Under the pieces are notes generated by a model. It did no database searches and was not told the DNA's origin. It was given only the letters and a program-made list of their open reading frames with translations. Position numbers and translations under genes: made by a program. From a bacterium (lineage in GTDB: Bacteria > Lindowbacteria > 2-12-FULL-62-27), in the NCBI GenBank assembly GCA_016202645.1, contig JACQOF010000049.1, positions 1 through 32,084 of the forward strand: a stretch of 32,084 nt of DNA, read 5' to 3'. Shown piece by piece: positions 14,759 to 23,007 of the stretch (positions are counted from its first letter, which is position 1; the number at the start of each line of letters is the position of its first letter).

Positions 14759-15772
14759 TCACAGCCATTTTTTTTCCACGAGCAGTTCCGCAATCTGGAC
14801 CGCGTTCAGCGCCGCGCCCTTGCGGATGTTGTCCGATACCACCCACATGTTGAACGCGCGGTCGGACCCCGTATCCCCGCGGAGCCGCCCGACGTACACC
14901 GGGTCGCGGCCTTCAGAGTAGACCTGGAGCGGGTATTCCTTGTTGGCCGGATTGTCCACGATTTCCAGGCCCGGCATCCGGGACATGGCGCCACGGACGT
15001 CCTCGACCGACACCTTTTTTTCAGTCTCGACATAGACCGATTCGGCGTGTCCCCGGAAAACCGGCACGCGCACGCATGTGGCGGTCACCCGGATGTTCGG
15101 GTCGAGGATCTTGTGAGTTTCATTCACCATTTTCATTTCTTCTTTCGTGAACCGGTTCTCCATAAAGACGTCGATTTGCGGAATGCAGTTGAACGCGATC
15201 GGATGGGCGAATTTTTCCGGCGGAGGCGCCTCGATGCCCTGGACAAAAGCGTTGACCTGGGCCTCCAGCTCGTAGATCGCCCGGCTGCCGGCGCCGGATA
15301 CGGACTGGTAGCTCGACACCACCACCCGCGTGACCTTCGCCAGATCGTGGATTGGCTTCAGGGCCACAACCATCTGGATGGTCGAGCAGTTCGGGTTCGC
15401 GATGATGTTGCGCGGATGGTTCTTCGCGGCCGAACCGTTCACCTCCGGCACCACGAGCGGCACGTCGGGTTCCATCCGGAAGGCGCTCGTGTTGTCGATG
15501 ACGACAGCGCCGGCTTTGCCGAAGAGCGGCATGAACTCCCTCGAGACGGACGCCCCGGGACTCGAAAGGACGATCTGGATCCCCGATAAGTCGGCCTCCT
15601 TCGAAAGTTCCTCAACGGGGATTTCCGCACCCTTGAACGTCAGCGTCAGTCCCTTCGACCGCGCCGACGCAAACAGCCGGACTTGCCGGATCGGAAACTC
15701 ACGCTCCTCCAGGATCGATAAAAATTCCTGCCCCACAACTCCAGTCGCTCCAACCACCGCTACCGTGTACAC
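14759..15772 (-). CDS. asd: Aspartate-semialdehyde dehydrogenase
   Basis: A 337-residue enzyme that reduces aspartyl phosphate to aspartate semialdehyde with NADPH, the branch point to lysine/diaminopimelate, threonine and methionine. The N-terminal VVGATGVVGQEF is the nucleotide-binding loop. The catalytic cysteine is C129 in ANPNCSTIQ, and RVPVFRGHAESV holds the usual histidine. The start is GTG at 15772, three bases after the leuB stop; GAGGAGG at the end of leuB supplies the ribosome-binding site. The length is normal and all conserved blocks are intact. It is the second gene in the leuB-asd-amidase-FecR operon. Confidence 0.95.
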   Translation of the reverse strand: MYTVAVVGATGVVGQEFLSILEEREFPIRQVRLFASARSKGLTLTFKGAEIPVEELSKEADLSGIQIVLSSPGASVSREFMPLFGKAGAVVIDNTSAFRMEPDVPLVVPEVNGSAAKNHPRNIIANPNCSTIQMVVALKPIHDLAKVTRVVVSSYQSVSGAGSRAIYELEAQVNAFVQGIEAPPPEKFAHPIAFNCIPQIDVFMENRFTKEEMKMVNETHKILDPNIRVTATCVRVPVFRGHAESVYVETEKKVSVEDVRGAMSRMPGLEIVDNPANKEYPLQVYSEGRDPVYVGRLRGDTGSDRAFNMWVVSDNIRKGAALNAVQIAELLVEKKWL

Positions 15773-15775
15773 GCT

Positions 15776-16906
15776 TTATGCCTCCTCTGATATTTTCTGG
15801 ATGACGCGTTCCGTCACTTCCGCTGTGCCGGCCGCCCCGCCCAAGTCCCTCGTTCGAAGCCCGCTTTTCAGCGCGCCCGCAACGCCCCGCTCGACCTCGT
15901 CCGCCAGATCCGGCCGCTTGAGGCCGTGGCGGAACATCAAGGCGATCGTCAGAAACATCGCCAGCGGATTGGCCAAGCCCTTCCCCGCGATGTCCGGCGC
16001 GCTGCCGTGGACCGGTTCGAAGAGGCCCGGGCCCGACGCGCCGAGGCACGCCGACGGCAGAAGCCCGATCGAGCCGACCAGTTCAGCGCACAGGTCAGAC
16101 AAAATGTCTCCAAAAAGATTCTCCGTCAAGAGGACGTCAAACTGGCCCGGGTCCCGCACCAGCTGCATCGCGGCGTTGTCGACGTACAGATGCAGGAGTT
16201 CCACGTCCGGATAATCCCGGGCGACCTCGGTCACGACTTCCCGCCAGAGCTGTGAAACTTCCAGGACGTTGGCCTTATCGACACTCGTCACGCGTTTCCG
16301 CCGCCCCCGCGCCGCCTCAAACGCCATCTTCGCGATCCGCCGGATTTCCTCCTCTGAATAGATCATCGTATTATACGCAGTCCGCCCTATCGCCGTTTTG
16401 CCTTTCTCCCTTTCTCCCTTTCTCCCTTTCTCCCTCTCTCCCTCCCCCCGCCCCCGCGGCTCCCCGAAATACAACCCTCCCGTCAACTCCCGGAACACGA
16501 TCAGATCCACGCGCGCGGCGATCTCGGGTTTCAGTTTCGACGCCGAAACCAAGTCGGGAAAAATCCTGGCCGGCCGAAGATTCGCGAACGCACCGAGACC
16601 CTTCCGAAGCGCGAGAAGCCCCGCCTCGGGCCTCAGATTCGCCGGGCCGGTGTCCCACTTCGGCCCGCCGAGCGCCGCCAGAAGCACTGCGTCGGAACTG
16701 CGCATGAGGTCGAGATCCGCCGGCCGGAGCGGCACGCCGTGCGCGTCAAGCGCCGCGCCGCCGATGGCGTACTCGGCGTACTCGAAGGCGATCCCCCGAC
16801 GCCGAGCCAGATCATCCATGACCCGGCGGCCCGCCGCCATGACCTCGGGACCGATTCCGTCCCCGGGCAAAAGCGCAATCCGATACCGATGAGCGGTCGC
16901 ATTCAT
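15776..16906 (-). CDS. leuB: 3-isopropylmalate dehydrogenase with repeat-encoded insertion
   Basis: A 376-residue leucine biosynthesis enzyme that oxidises and decarboxylates 3-isopropylmalate using NAD. Visible blocks: LLPGDGIGPEVM, LRPEAGLLALRK (substrate arginines), ELTGGLYFGEP, VDKANVLEVSQLW, LTENLFGDILSDL and GPGLFEPVHGSAPDIAGKG. Residues about 154-171 (GEGEREKGRKGEREKGK) are not part of the family. They are encoded by a family B repeat arm inserted in frame in the loop between GEPRGR and AYNTMIYSEEE, making the protein 10-15 residues longer than usual. The ATG at 16906 was chosen because the conserved N-terminus starts a few residues later. All catalytic residues remain, so the enzyme is probably active. 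First gene of its operon, divergent from the siroheme reductase. Confidence 0.93.
   Translation of the reverse strand: MNATAHRYRIALLPGDGIGPEVMAAGRRVMDDLARRRGIAFEYAEYAIGGAALDAHGVPLRPADLDLMRSSDAVLLAALGGPKWDTGPANLRPEAGLLALRKGLGAFANLRPARIFPDLVSASKLKPEIAARVDLIVFRELTGGLYFGEPRGRGEGEREKGRKGEREKGKTAIGRTAYNTMIYSEEEIRRIAKMAFEAARGRRKRVTSVDKANVLEVSQLWREVVTEVARDYPDVELLHLYVDNAAMQLVRDPGQFDVLLTENLFGDILSDLCAELVGSIGLLPSACLGASGPGLFEPVHGSAPDIAGKGLANPLAMFLTIALMFRHGLKRPDLADEVERGVAGALKSGLRTRDLGGAAGTAEVTERVIQKISEEA
16401..16448. repeat. Single family B arm inside leuB
   Basis: Tandem TTTCTCCC units on the plus strand (GGGAGAAA on the leuB coding strand), inserted in frame in leuB. No inverted second arm is adjacent. 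The leuB coding strand here has more than four closely spaced GGG runs. Confidence 0.85.
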
Positions 16907-16935
16907 CGCGGTCAAAATAGCCCATTTGCGCAAAC

Positions 16936-16964
16936 TTGACAACCCAAAAGCGATGGCGTAGGGT
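16936..16964 (+). promoter_or_regulatory. Candidate sigma-70 promoter for the siroheme reductase
   Basis: TTGACA (16936-16941), 17 bases, then TAGGGT (16959-16964). The expected start of transcription is within a few bases of the ATG at 16974, so the message would be nearly leaderless. The -35 is perfect and the -10 is moderate. It lies in the 67-base divergent gap with leuB. Confidence 0.5.
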
Positions 16965-16973
16965 TGATCGGAC

Positions 16974-19283
16974 ATGACCATTTCAGAAAAGGAAACGAGC
17001 GGGGACACCCCGGCGGAAATCTGGAAACGCCGGCTGGCCGGCCGAATGCCGGCCGACTGGGCCGAAGGGATCGACCACTTTGAGACCGAGATCCTGCTGA
17101 AGAAGCAGGGCAAAATCGAAGACAAGGTCTTTGCCGAGACCCGTCTGCGCCGCGGGGCTTACGGCCAGCGCTACGACAACGGGTTCAGGCACGATGGCGC
17201 GTCTCAGCGCGCCATTTCCTATCCGGCCGCCGCGACCAAAGGCCCGAACACCCTTTGGGATGCGCCGGGGATGCAGAGAATCAAGATTCCCTTCGGGGGA
17301 ATGACCACCGAACAAATGGATGTGATCGCGGACCTGTCGGAGGAATACGCCGATTCGATCTGCCACGTCACCACCCGCCAGGATTTCCAGCTCCACTACG
17401 TCTCCATCGACGACACGCCGTCCATGTTCCGGCGCCTCGCGGCGGTCGGAATCACGACGCTGGAAGCCTGCGGGAATTCCGTCCGGAACGTCACCGCCTG
17501 TCCCGTGGCGGGCGTCTGCCGGGACGAATCGTTTGACGTGACGCCTTACGCCAGGGCCGCCTTTCGATATCTTCTCGGCCATCCCGACGTCCAGGATTTC
17601 GGCCGGAAATTCAAAATAGCCTTTTCGGGATGCCGCCAGCATCCCTGCGGCCTGACCAGCATGCACGATCTCGGATTCATCGCGGTGAAGCGAACGGAAA
17701 GTGGCAGAGAGCGGCGCGGGTTCGAGATGGTGGTCGGCGGCGGTCTGGGATCCGATCCTTACAAGGCCAAGGTCTTCGCCGAGTTCGTCCCGGAGGAGGA
17801 ATTTCTCGCCCTGACCCAGGCAGTCTGCCGTGTCTACGCGAGGCTGGGTGAAAAGAAAAAACGCGGCCGCGCGCGGATCAAGTTTCTAGTGTCGGACCTC
17901 GGGATCGAAAAATTCCGGGAACTTGTGGTTGAAGAGCGGGCCAAGCTGCCAAAAGACGCGCGCTGGACCGATTTTCTCTCTCAGCTTTCCGAAACCGACG
18001 AGTCCCCCCTCCGAAGCCCACAAGAGCGTGAGCGCACTCCTGGCGAAGGAGGGAACGAATACGAATACTGGCTTTCCACCAACGTCGCCCCCCAGCGCCA
18101 GCCGGGTTATGCCGTCGTCAGCGTGACATTGCCGCTCGGCGACATTACCGCCAACCAGATGCGCGGCCTGGCCGACATCGCCCGGAAATTCGTGAAGAAC
18201 ACCGTGAGGACGACGGTCGAGCAGAACATCATCCTTCGATGGGTCAGCCAGTCGGACGTGCCGGCGGTCTACGCGGCCCTCAAGTCGATCGATCTGGCCG
18301 AGCCTGGGGCGGGGACCATCGTCGACGTCACGGCCTGTCCCGGCACCGACACCTGCAAACTGGGCGTGTCGTCCTCCCGGGGCCTCGCGGGCGTTCTGCG
18401 GACCCGTCTGGCGGAAAAGAGCATGCAGCTCGACGAAGCGATCCGGGGTCTTCGGATCAAGATCAGCGGCTGTTTCAATTCCTGCGGCCAGCACCACATC
18501 GCCGACATAGGATTTTACGGAACCAGCCGGAACGTGCGCGATTTCGTCGTGCCGCATTTTCAACTGGTGCTGGGCGGAAAATCAAAGGAGAACGCCGCGT
18601 CCTACGGACTGGCCATGGGCAACATTCCCTCCAAATCCGTCCCGGCAACTGTCGATCGCCTGACAGATCTCTACGCGCGCGGCCGCCAGGCTGGAGAAAG
18701 TTTTCAGGCATTCATCGCGCGGCTCGGCAAGACGGAAATCAAGAAAGCGCTGGCGGATTTGGCGGAAGTTCCCCCCCGCGAAAAGGACGCGTCCTACTAT
18801 ACGGATTGGGGCGATGTGCGGGAGTATTCAACCAAGGACAAGGGCATGGGCGAGTGCGCCGGGGAGGTGGTCAGCCTGACCGAGTTCGGCCTCAAGGCCG
18901 CCGACCGGGAGGTGTTCGAAGCGCAGGTGTTGCTCGACCAGGGCGAGCCTCAGAAAGCCGCCGAGACCGCCTACCGCGCGATGATGCATGCCGCGCAGGC
19001 CCTCATCAAAAAATATAACATCGACATCTCCGAGGACCCGGAGGCCGTCGTGAAGGAATTCCGGTCGCGGTTCTACGACACGCAGATTTTTCATGACCCC
19101 TATGCGGGCCCGAAATTCGCCGCCTATTATTTTCGCGCCCACGAGCGCCGGACCGGAGTCTTCGACGCGGAGAAATCCCATCATCTGGTCGAGGAGGCCC
19201 AGCTCTTCATCGAAGCCGCCTACAGCTGCAACATCCGAATGAGCATGGCGCAAGCCTCCTCAAACGCCGTCCTCAACGCCTGA
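16974..19283 (+). CDS. Siroheme nitrite/sulfite reductase with C-terminal HEPN domain
   Basis: A 769-residue ferredoxin-type nitrite/sulfite reductase that would reduce nitrite to ammonia or sulfite to sulfide in the cytoplasm by six-electron transfer. The second half has the siroheme/[4Fe-4S] ligands C455 and C461 (TACPGTDTC) and C500 and C504 (GCFNSC). The first half carries a parallel set, C176, C182, C220 and C225 (TACPVAGVC; GCRQHPC). Residues about 343-362 between the halves contain a low-complexity insertion (SPLRSPQERERTPGEGG). From about 635 to the end is a helical HEPN-like domain (AAETAYRAMMHAAQALIKKY). Nitrite versus sulfite cannot be settled: no cysD/cysN/cysH or nitrate genes are nearby. 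The following unknown gene probably belongs to the same operon. Confidence 0.88.
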   Translation: MTISEKETSGDTPAEIWKRRLAGRMPADWAEGIDHFETEILLKKQGKIEDKVFAETRLRRGAYGQRYDNGFRHDGASQRAISYPAAATKGPNTLWDAPGMQRIKIPFGGMTTEQMDVIADLSEEYADSICHVTTRQDFQLHYVSIDDTPSMFRRLAAVGITTLEACGNSVRNVTACPVAGVCRDESFDVTPYARAAFRYLLGHPDVQDFGRKFKIAFSGCRQHPCGLTSMHDLGFIAVKRTESGRERRGFEMVVGGGLGSDPYKAKVFAEFVPEEEFLALTQAVCRVYARLGEKKKRGRARIKFLVSDLGIEKFRELVVEERAKLPKDARWTDFLSQLSETDESPLRSPQERERTPGEGGNEYEYWLSTNVAPQRQPGYAVVSVTLPLGDITANQMRGLADIARKFVKNTVRTTVEQNIILRWVSQSDVPAVYAALKSIDLAEPGAGTIVDVTACPGTDTCKLGVSSSRGLAGVLRTRLAEKSMQLDEAIRGLRIKISGCFNSCGQHHIADIGFYGTSRNVRDFVVPHFQLVLGGKSKENAASYGLAMGNIPSKSVPATVDRLTDLYARGRQAGESFQAFIARLGKTEIKKALADLAEVPPREKDASYYTDWGDVREYSTKDKGMGECAGEVVSLTEFGLKAADREVFEAQVLLDQGEPQKAAETAYRAMMHAAQALIKKYNIDISEDPEAVVKEFRSRFYDTQIFHDPYAGPKFAAYYFRAHERRTGVFDAEKSHHLVEEAQLFIEAAYSCNIRMSMAQASSNAVLNA
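18004..18053. repeat. Possible in-frame repeat insertion in the siroheme reductase
   Basis: A 50-base segment with CCCTCC at one end and GGAGGG at the other, able to pair imperfectly (CCTCCGAAGCC against GGCGAAGGAGG). It is translated as PLRSPQERERTPGEGG between the two reductase halves, where related proteins have a short linker. No second full copy was found in this window, so the repeat status is tentative. Confidence 0.4.
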
Positions 19284-19295
19284 TCGGCTTTCGGC

Positions 19296-19868
19296 ATGGA
19301 CATCCAAAAAATCAACTGGAAGGTTTTTCTGGAGGATCCCGCGCCGGCTGACCCCGATATTTTTTTTCGCGTGTTCAATACATGGATCCCGGACAGCCCG
19401 GAAATTTTTGTCGACGTGGCCGATTACCGGCACGTCCACGACGGACCCCTCACGGCGCTCATCGGGCATCACACGGACTACTGGCTGGACGAAACAGACG
19501 GCCGAAGGGGCCTTCTCTACAATCGGCGAACGCGGACGGAGGGGTCCAACAAGTCGAAACTCACCAAATCCCTTCGCGATATCCTGTCGGCCTGCCGCCG
19601 CCTGGAAGCGGACCCGGCCTTCGGCGGGAAACTCCGCTTTTCCGGGAAGGAACTTTTGTTTCTGATCAACGACCGCGCCATCGCGCCGAACACGCCGGAG
19701 ACATACCGCGCGGTCAAACCGGATCTTGAGGAAATCCTTGCCCGCGCAGCCGGGGGCGCGGAATCAGCCCTCGAACACCTGGCGGACGACCGCCGGAGAT
19801 TTTCCGTGAAGATAAAATTTGAAAGGCCGCAGAACCTGGGCGAAATGATCAGTCGGCTGGGCGGCTGA
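19296..19868 (+). CDS. Conserved protein of unknown function, partner of the siroheme reductase
   Basis: A 190-residue soluble protein starting 12 bases after the reductase stop. I do not recognise a named domain. Visible features: an N-terminal FLEDPAPADPDIFFRVFNTWI, an acidic central VDVADYRHVHDGP and LIGHHTDYWLDETDGRRGLLY with several histidines and aspartates, and FLINDRAIAPNTPETYRAV near the end. There is no signal peptide, membrane helix or cysteine cluster. From memory, similar proteins occur beside HEPN-tailed reductases in other genomes, which would suggest an assembly or regulatory partner; I cannot verify this here. Its stop is only three bases from the stop of the convergent peroxiredoxin gene. 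Confidence 0.75.
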   Translation: MDIQKINWKVFLEDPAPADPDIFFRVFNTWIPDSPEIFVDVADYRHVHDGPLTALIGHHTDYWLDETDGRRGLLYNRRTRTEGSNKSKLTKSLRDILSACRRLEADPAFGGKLRFSGKELLFLINDRAIAPNTPETYRAVKPDLEEILARAAGGAESALEHLADDRRRFSVKIKFERPQNLGEMISRLGG

Positions 19869-19871
19869 GAC

Positions 19872-20351
19872 CTATTTGATCTTTTCGAGCGCGGACTTGA
19901 TCGCCGCGAAATTCGGCAGATCTTTCGGCGTCGGGGTCTGCTCGCTGTACTGGATGACGCCTTTCTTGTCGATCACAAACGCCGCCCGCGCGCTGACCGA
20001 CCCGAGCCCGATGAGGTCCGGCAGGAGCACGCCATAGCTTTCAGCCGTTTTCTTGTTGAGGTCCGAGAGCAGCGGGATCTTGATCGATTCCTTCTGCGCC
20101 CACGCCTCCTGGGCAAACGGGCTGTCGACGCTGACGCCGTAGACTTGGGCGTTCAGCTTGGCGTACTCGTTCAATCCCTTCGAAACATCGCACATCTCCT
20201 GCGTGCAGACGCCCGTAAAGGCCAGCGGAAAAAACAGGAGAACCGTATTTTTCTTTCCGACCGTATCGCTCAGTTTGACGTCCTTCGGCCCCTCCGCGGT
20301 CTTGGTCTTGAGCGTAAATTCCGGCGCTTTGGTTCCAACTGAAAGTGGCAT
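19872..20351 (-). CDS. Peroxiredoxin (AhpC/TSA superfamily)
   Basis: A 159-residue thiol peroxidase. The active-site motif PLAFTGVCTQEMC places the peroxidatic cysteine at C49 with the usual preceding threonine, and C54 nearby. The later WAQKESIKIPLLSDLNKK and ARAAFVIDKKG are typical of the AhpE/BCP-like single-domain group. It reduces hydrogen or organic peroxides using an unidentified thiol donor. The start at 20351 is set by an AAGGAG ribosome-binding site (20358-20363) six bases upstream; a longer reading from 20366 would lack one. It follows the Deg protease gene on the same strand after 119 bases and may have its own promoter. Confidence 0.92.
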   Translation of the reverse strand: MPLSVGTKAPEFTLKTKTAEGPKDVKLSDTVGKKNTVLLFFPLAFTGVCTQEMCDVSKGLNEYAKLNAQVYGVSVDSPFAQEAWAQKESIKIPLLSDLNKKTAESYGVLLPDLIGLGSVSARAAFVIDKKGVIQYSEQTPTPKDLPNFAAIKSALEKIK

Positions 20352-20378
20352 GAATGTCTCCTTCAAGCATGGATTTCA

Positions 20379-20395
20379 GCCCGCCCGTCGCGGGC
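20379..20395. promoter_or_regulatory. Small perfect hairpin in the peroxiredoxin leader
   Basis: GCCCGC, a five-base loop, then GCGGGC in the 119-base gap between the Deg protease stop and the peroxiredoxin start. There is no U-run on either strand, so it is not a classic terminator. It could mark the end of the protease message or a leader structure. The rest of the gap shows nothing clear. Confidence 0.35.
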
Positions 20396-20470
20396 CGGAT
20401 GTCAAAACATCACAAAAGCGCGTACGAGTCAATGGAATGAATTAAATCCCAAGGACAAAAGTGGCGACGG

Positions 20471-21829
20471 TCAAAGCCGGACCGTAAACGTGTAGAGGAC
20501 ATTCTGGCGGCGAATGACGAATTCCACGCGCATGCCCTTCTTGAGCCGGCGCTGGATGTCCTTGTAGGCCTGGACCGACTCGACCGCCGCGCCGGCGATG
20601 CTTACGAGAATATCTCCCGGCGCGAGCGTGGGCTGGTCCATCTTGCCAAATATCCCCGTGGAACGGATGTCTCTCACGACCACGCCGGTTCCAACCCGCC
20701 GGCGGTATTGGATCGAAACGTCCTGCACGTCCAGACCCAGGTCGACGCGAATCAGTTCCTCCGGGATTACCCGGGCTTTCAGCCGCAGGGTCCGGCCCGC
20801 GCTGTCCCCGGTGACGCGGACGGAAACCGTCTGGCCGATCCGGACCGACAGGAGCAGTTTCTCGTAGTCCGCCATGGTTCTGATTTTTTGCGTTTCAATT
20901 TCTTTTAACTCCATTCCGGACCGGACGCCCGCGGCCGCCGCGGGCCCGGACGGATGGACCTCCCGGACCACAAGACCCGCTTCCTTGTCCTCCTCCAATT
21001 CCCATCCAAACCACGCCGGCCGGATTTCTCCCGCGACCCGCAGGTCGTCGATGACCTTCAGGGCGTGATCCGCCGGGATCGCAAATCCGAGTCCCTCCGA
21101 GCCGCCGCTTTGCGACATGATCACCGTGTTGACGCCGACGACCCGGCCATCGGCGTTGACGAGGGGGCCGCCGGAATTTCCGGGGTTGATGGCCGCGTCT
21201 GTCTGGATCATGCCCAGATATGTGTAGTCCTGTTTGGCCGGAAGGCGCCGGTCCACCGCGCTGATCACGCCCGCCGTCACGCTTGCCTCCAGATTCGACG
21301 GCGCGCCGATCGCAATCGCCCACTCGCCGAGCGCCAGGTCCGAGGCGGTGCCCAGGGTCACGTACGGCAGATCAACCTTCGCGCCTTTCGGCTGATCGAT
21401 CTCCAGAAGCGCCAAGTCGAGCGGCAGTCCCCGGCCGCGAAGTTTCGCCGGAAAGACGCGGCCGTCCGACAGAGTCACCTGAATGTTTTCCGCGTCAGCA
21501 ACGACATGATCATTGGTGATCACCAAGCCCGTGGGGTCGACGATGATGCCGCTGCCAAGGACGGCCATCCGCACCACCCGGCGGAATCCACCGAAAAAAG
21601 GGTCGGAAAACCAGTCCGAAAAAAATTCGTTGTGGAGACTTCGAAACGGATTCACCTGCTGGACCGCAACGCGTTCCGCGCCGATGGTCACGGTTGCCGG
21701 GAGAACTTTTTCGACCGCCGTCACGATCGCCGTCCGGCGGGAGGCCGACAGGCTATCCGCCGCCGAAGCAGGAGCATGCATCGAGAGCGCGATGAGGACC
21801 GTCCCGACCATTCTCCGCCCCGGCGTCAT
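20471..21829 (-). CDS. DegP/HtrA-like periplasmic serine protease
   Basis: A 452-residue S1C protease. The signal peptide ends near ASA (residues 20-23). The catalytic triad is complete: H108 in TNDHVV, D138 in LPLDLALLEI, and S219 in GNSGGPL. Two PDZ-like domains follow, from about 265 and about 365 (APGDILVSIAGAAVESV). Deg proteases degrade or refold damaged envelope proteins. The spacing before D138 (GRGLPLDLALLEI) is slightly unlike the usual D-x-x-T-D-L-A-V-L. Its ATG overlaps the stop of the transglutaminase-like gene (ATGA), so the two are coupled. Together with rseP at 30369, it adds an envelope-stress theme. Confidence 0.9.
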   Translation of the reverse strand: MTPGRRMVGTVLIALSMHAPASAADSLSASRRTAIVTAVEKVLPATVTIGAERVAVQQVNPFRSLHNEFFSDWFSDPFFGGFRRVVRMAVLGSGIIVDPTGLVITNDHVVADAENIQVTLSDGRVFPAKLRGRGLPLDLALLEIDQPKGAKVDLPYVTLGTASDLALGEWAIAIGAPSNLEASVTAGVISAVDRRLPAKQDYTYLGMIQTDAAINPGNSGGPLVNADGRVVGVNTVIMSQSGGSEGLGFAIPADHALKVIDDLRVAGEIRPAWFGWELEEDKEAGLVVREVHPSGPAAAAGVRSGMELKEIETQKIRTMADYEKLLLSVRIGQTVSVRVTGDSAGRTLRLKARVIPEELIRVDLGLDVQDVSIQYRRRVGTGVVVRDIRSTGIFGKMDQPTLAPGDILVSIAGAAVESVQAYKDIQRRLKKGMRVEFVIRRQNVLYTFTVRL

Positions 21830-22827
21830 CGCCTGAAAAATTCCCGGATGGAAACGCCGAGCAGCGTCAGTTCCAATCCCAAAATCCAGAGCGTCAGAGA
21901 CCGGAGGTTTCCGGCAGGCGGACGATCAGCGGAGCGGAGCTGAGTCGCGTGGAAGATCGGCTCGCCGAAAGCCAGATACCGGAAGATCCGTTTGGCATCC
22001 CGCGTGTGCAAGTCGAAATCCATCAGCCGGGGGCCTTCGACGACCATCGCCAGGGGATTGCCCCGGTAGGCCAGACGGATCGTGGAATCCGAAAAATCCG
22101 GATCGTTCTCAGATCCGGTTGTGAGGCGGAAGGGGGCCGGTATTTCCGGCGAATCCAGAATCGTCGTGACCCCGGCCCAGCGTCCCGCCCCCTTCGCAGA
22201 TTGAAGGAAATCCCGTCCTGGAATTTCCTGAGTCTGTAGCTTCGGGGACTGGACATCCCTGTCCGCCGGGAGGCGGAACATCAGGTTTCCGTTCGAGTCG
22301 ACCACGACCCATCCGTATCCCGGAAAGAAAATCTCCGACGTGGTGTGCCCGTCCATCCAGATGACGCGTCCCGTGAGGCCCAGAGACTGCGCGGCGGCGA
22401 CGACGATTTTGGAATATTCCGAACACAGTCCCGGATACTCCTGAACCGGCTCGCCGAGGACCGCGTCCACCCGGCGCAATACCCCGGGCGCCTGCCGCAT
22501 CCGGCCCCGCACGAACCGCGCGATACGCCGGCCCGCCGCTTCAACGTCCGTGTCTCCGTACGGCTCGCCCGGCGGCGGATAGCCGCCGCCCAGCAGGTTT
22601 CGAAACGCGGCCGCGTTTTCTTCCGACATGGGAATTCGAACGTCGAATTCCGGATCACCCGCCCGATTGAATTCTTCCTCTGAATGTACCGGGCGGACCG
22701 AAGCGAACGGAAAGACGGCGGCCTTGAGATAAATCAGAAACCCGGCGCCGACCAGCAGGGCCAAAAGTCCCGTCCACAGAAACCGGGCTGGTCCCCGCCG
22801 GGCGCGTGTCGTCAGGATGCCTTCCAT
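21826..22827 (-). CDS. Membrane-anchored transglutaminase-like protein
   Basis: A 333-residue protein with an N-terminal membrane helix (about 16-38) and a C-terminal hydrophobic segment (about 308-326). Between them is a transglutaminase-like papain-fold domain. The likely catalytic triad is C135 (GLCSEYSKIV), H161 (MDGHTTSEIF) and D177 (GWVVVDSNG). Such bacterial proteins act as proteases or crosslinkers at the membrane; the substrate is unknown. The domain should face the periplasm. The gene is translationally coupled to the Deg protease, which suggests a joint envelope function. It starts 180 bases after the alpha-CTD-like gene, with a family A repeat in between. Confidence 0.82.
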   Translation of the reverse strand: MEGILTTRARRGPARFLWTGLLALLVGAGFLIYLKAAVFPFASVRPVHSEEEFNRAGDPEFDVRIPMSEENAAAFRNLLGGGYPPPGEPYGDTDVEAAGRRIARFVRGRMRQAPGVLRRVDAVLGEPVQEYPGLCSEYSKIVVAAAQSLGLTGRVIWMDGHTTSEIFFPGYGWVVVDSNGNLMFRLPADRDVQSPKLQTQEIPGRDFLQSAKGAGRWAGVTTILDSPEIPAPFRLTTGSENDPDFSDSTIRLAYRGNPLAMVVEGPRLMDFDLHTRDAKRIFRYLAFGEPIFHATQLRSADRPPAGNLRSLTLWILGLELTLLGVSIREFFRR

Positions 22828-22903
22828 AACATTCGTAGTATATCAGATTTCGATATCACGCGCCCGCGATATTTTACCCAGGCCCGTCTCCGGTTTTTAA
22901 AAA

Positions 22904-22996
22904 CTCCTCCCCCCTTGAGTGGGAGGCTGGGAGGGGGGTGCCCAAACGTCGCATTGCTGAAACCCCCCTCCTTACCTCCCCCTCAAGGGGGGAGGA
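22904..22996. repeat. Family A two-arm unit (93 bp), opposite orientation
   Basis: The left arm is 22904-22940 and the inverted right arm 22961-22996. Its reverse complement aligns with 7345-7437, including the spacer start TTTCAGCA and the following GCG. It occupies most of the 180-base gap between the alpha-CTD-like gene (stop at 23008) and the transglutaminase gene (start at 22827). The remainder of that gap shows nothing clear. Confidence 0.85.
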
Positions 22997-23007
22997 ACGG
23001 CGTTTCC

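Noticed and set aside
20379-20395. Rho-independent terminator after the Deg protease gene
   Set aside because: The stem is only six base pairs and no U-run follows on either strand.
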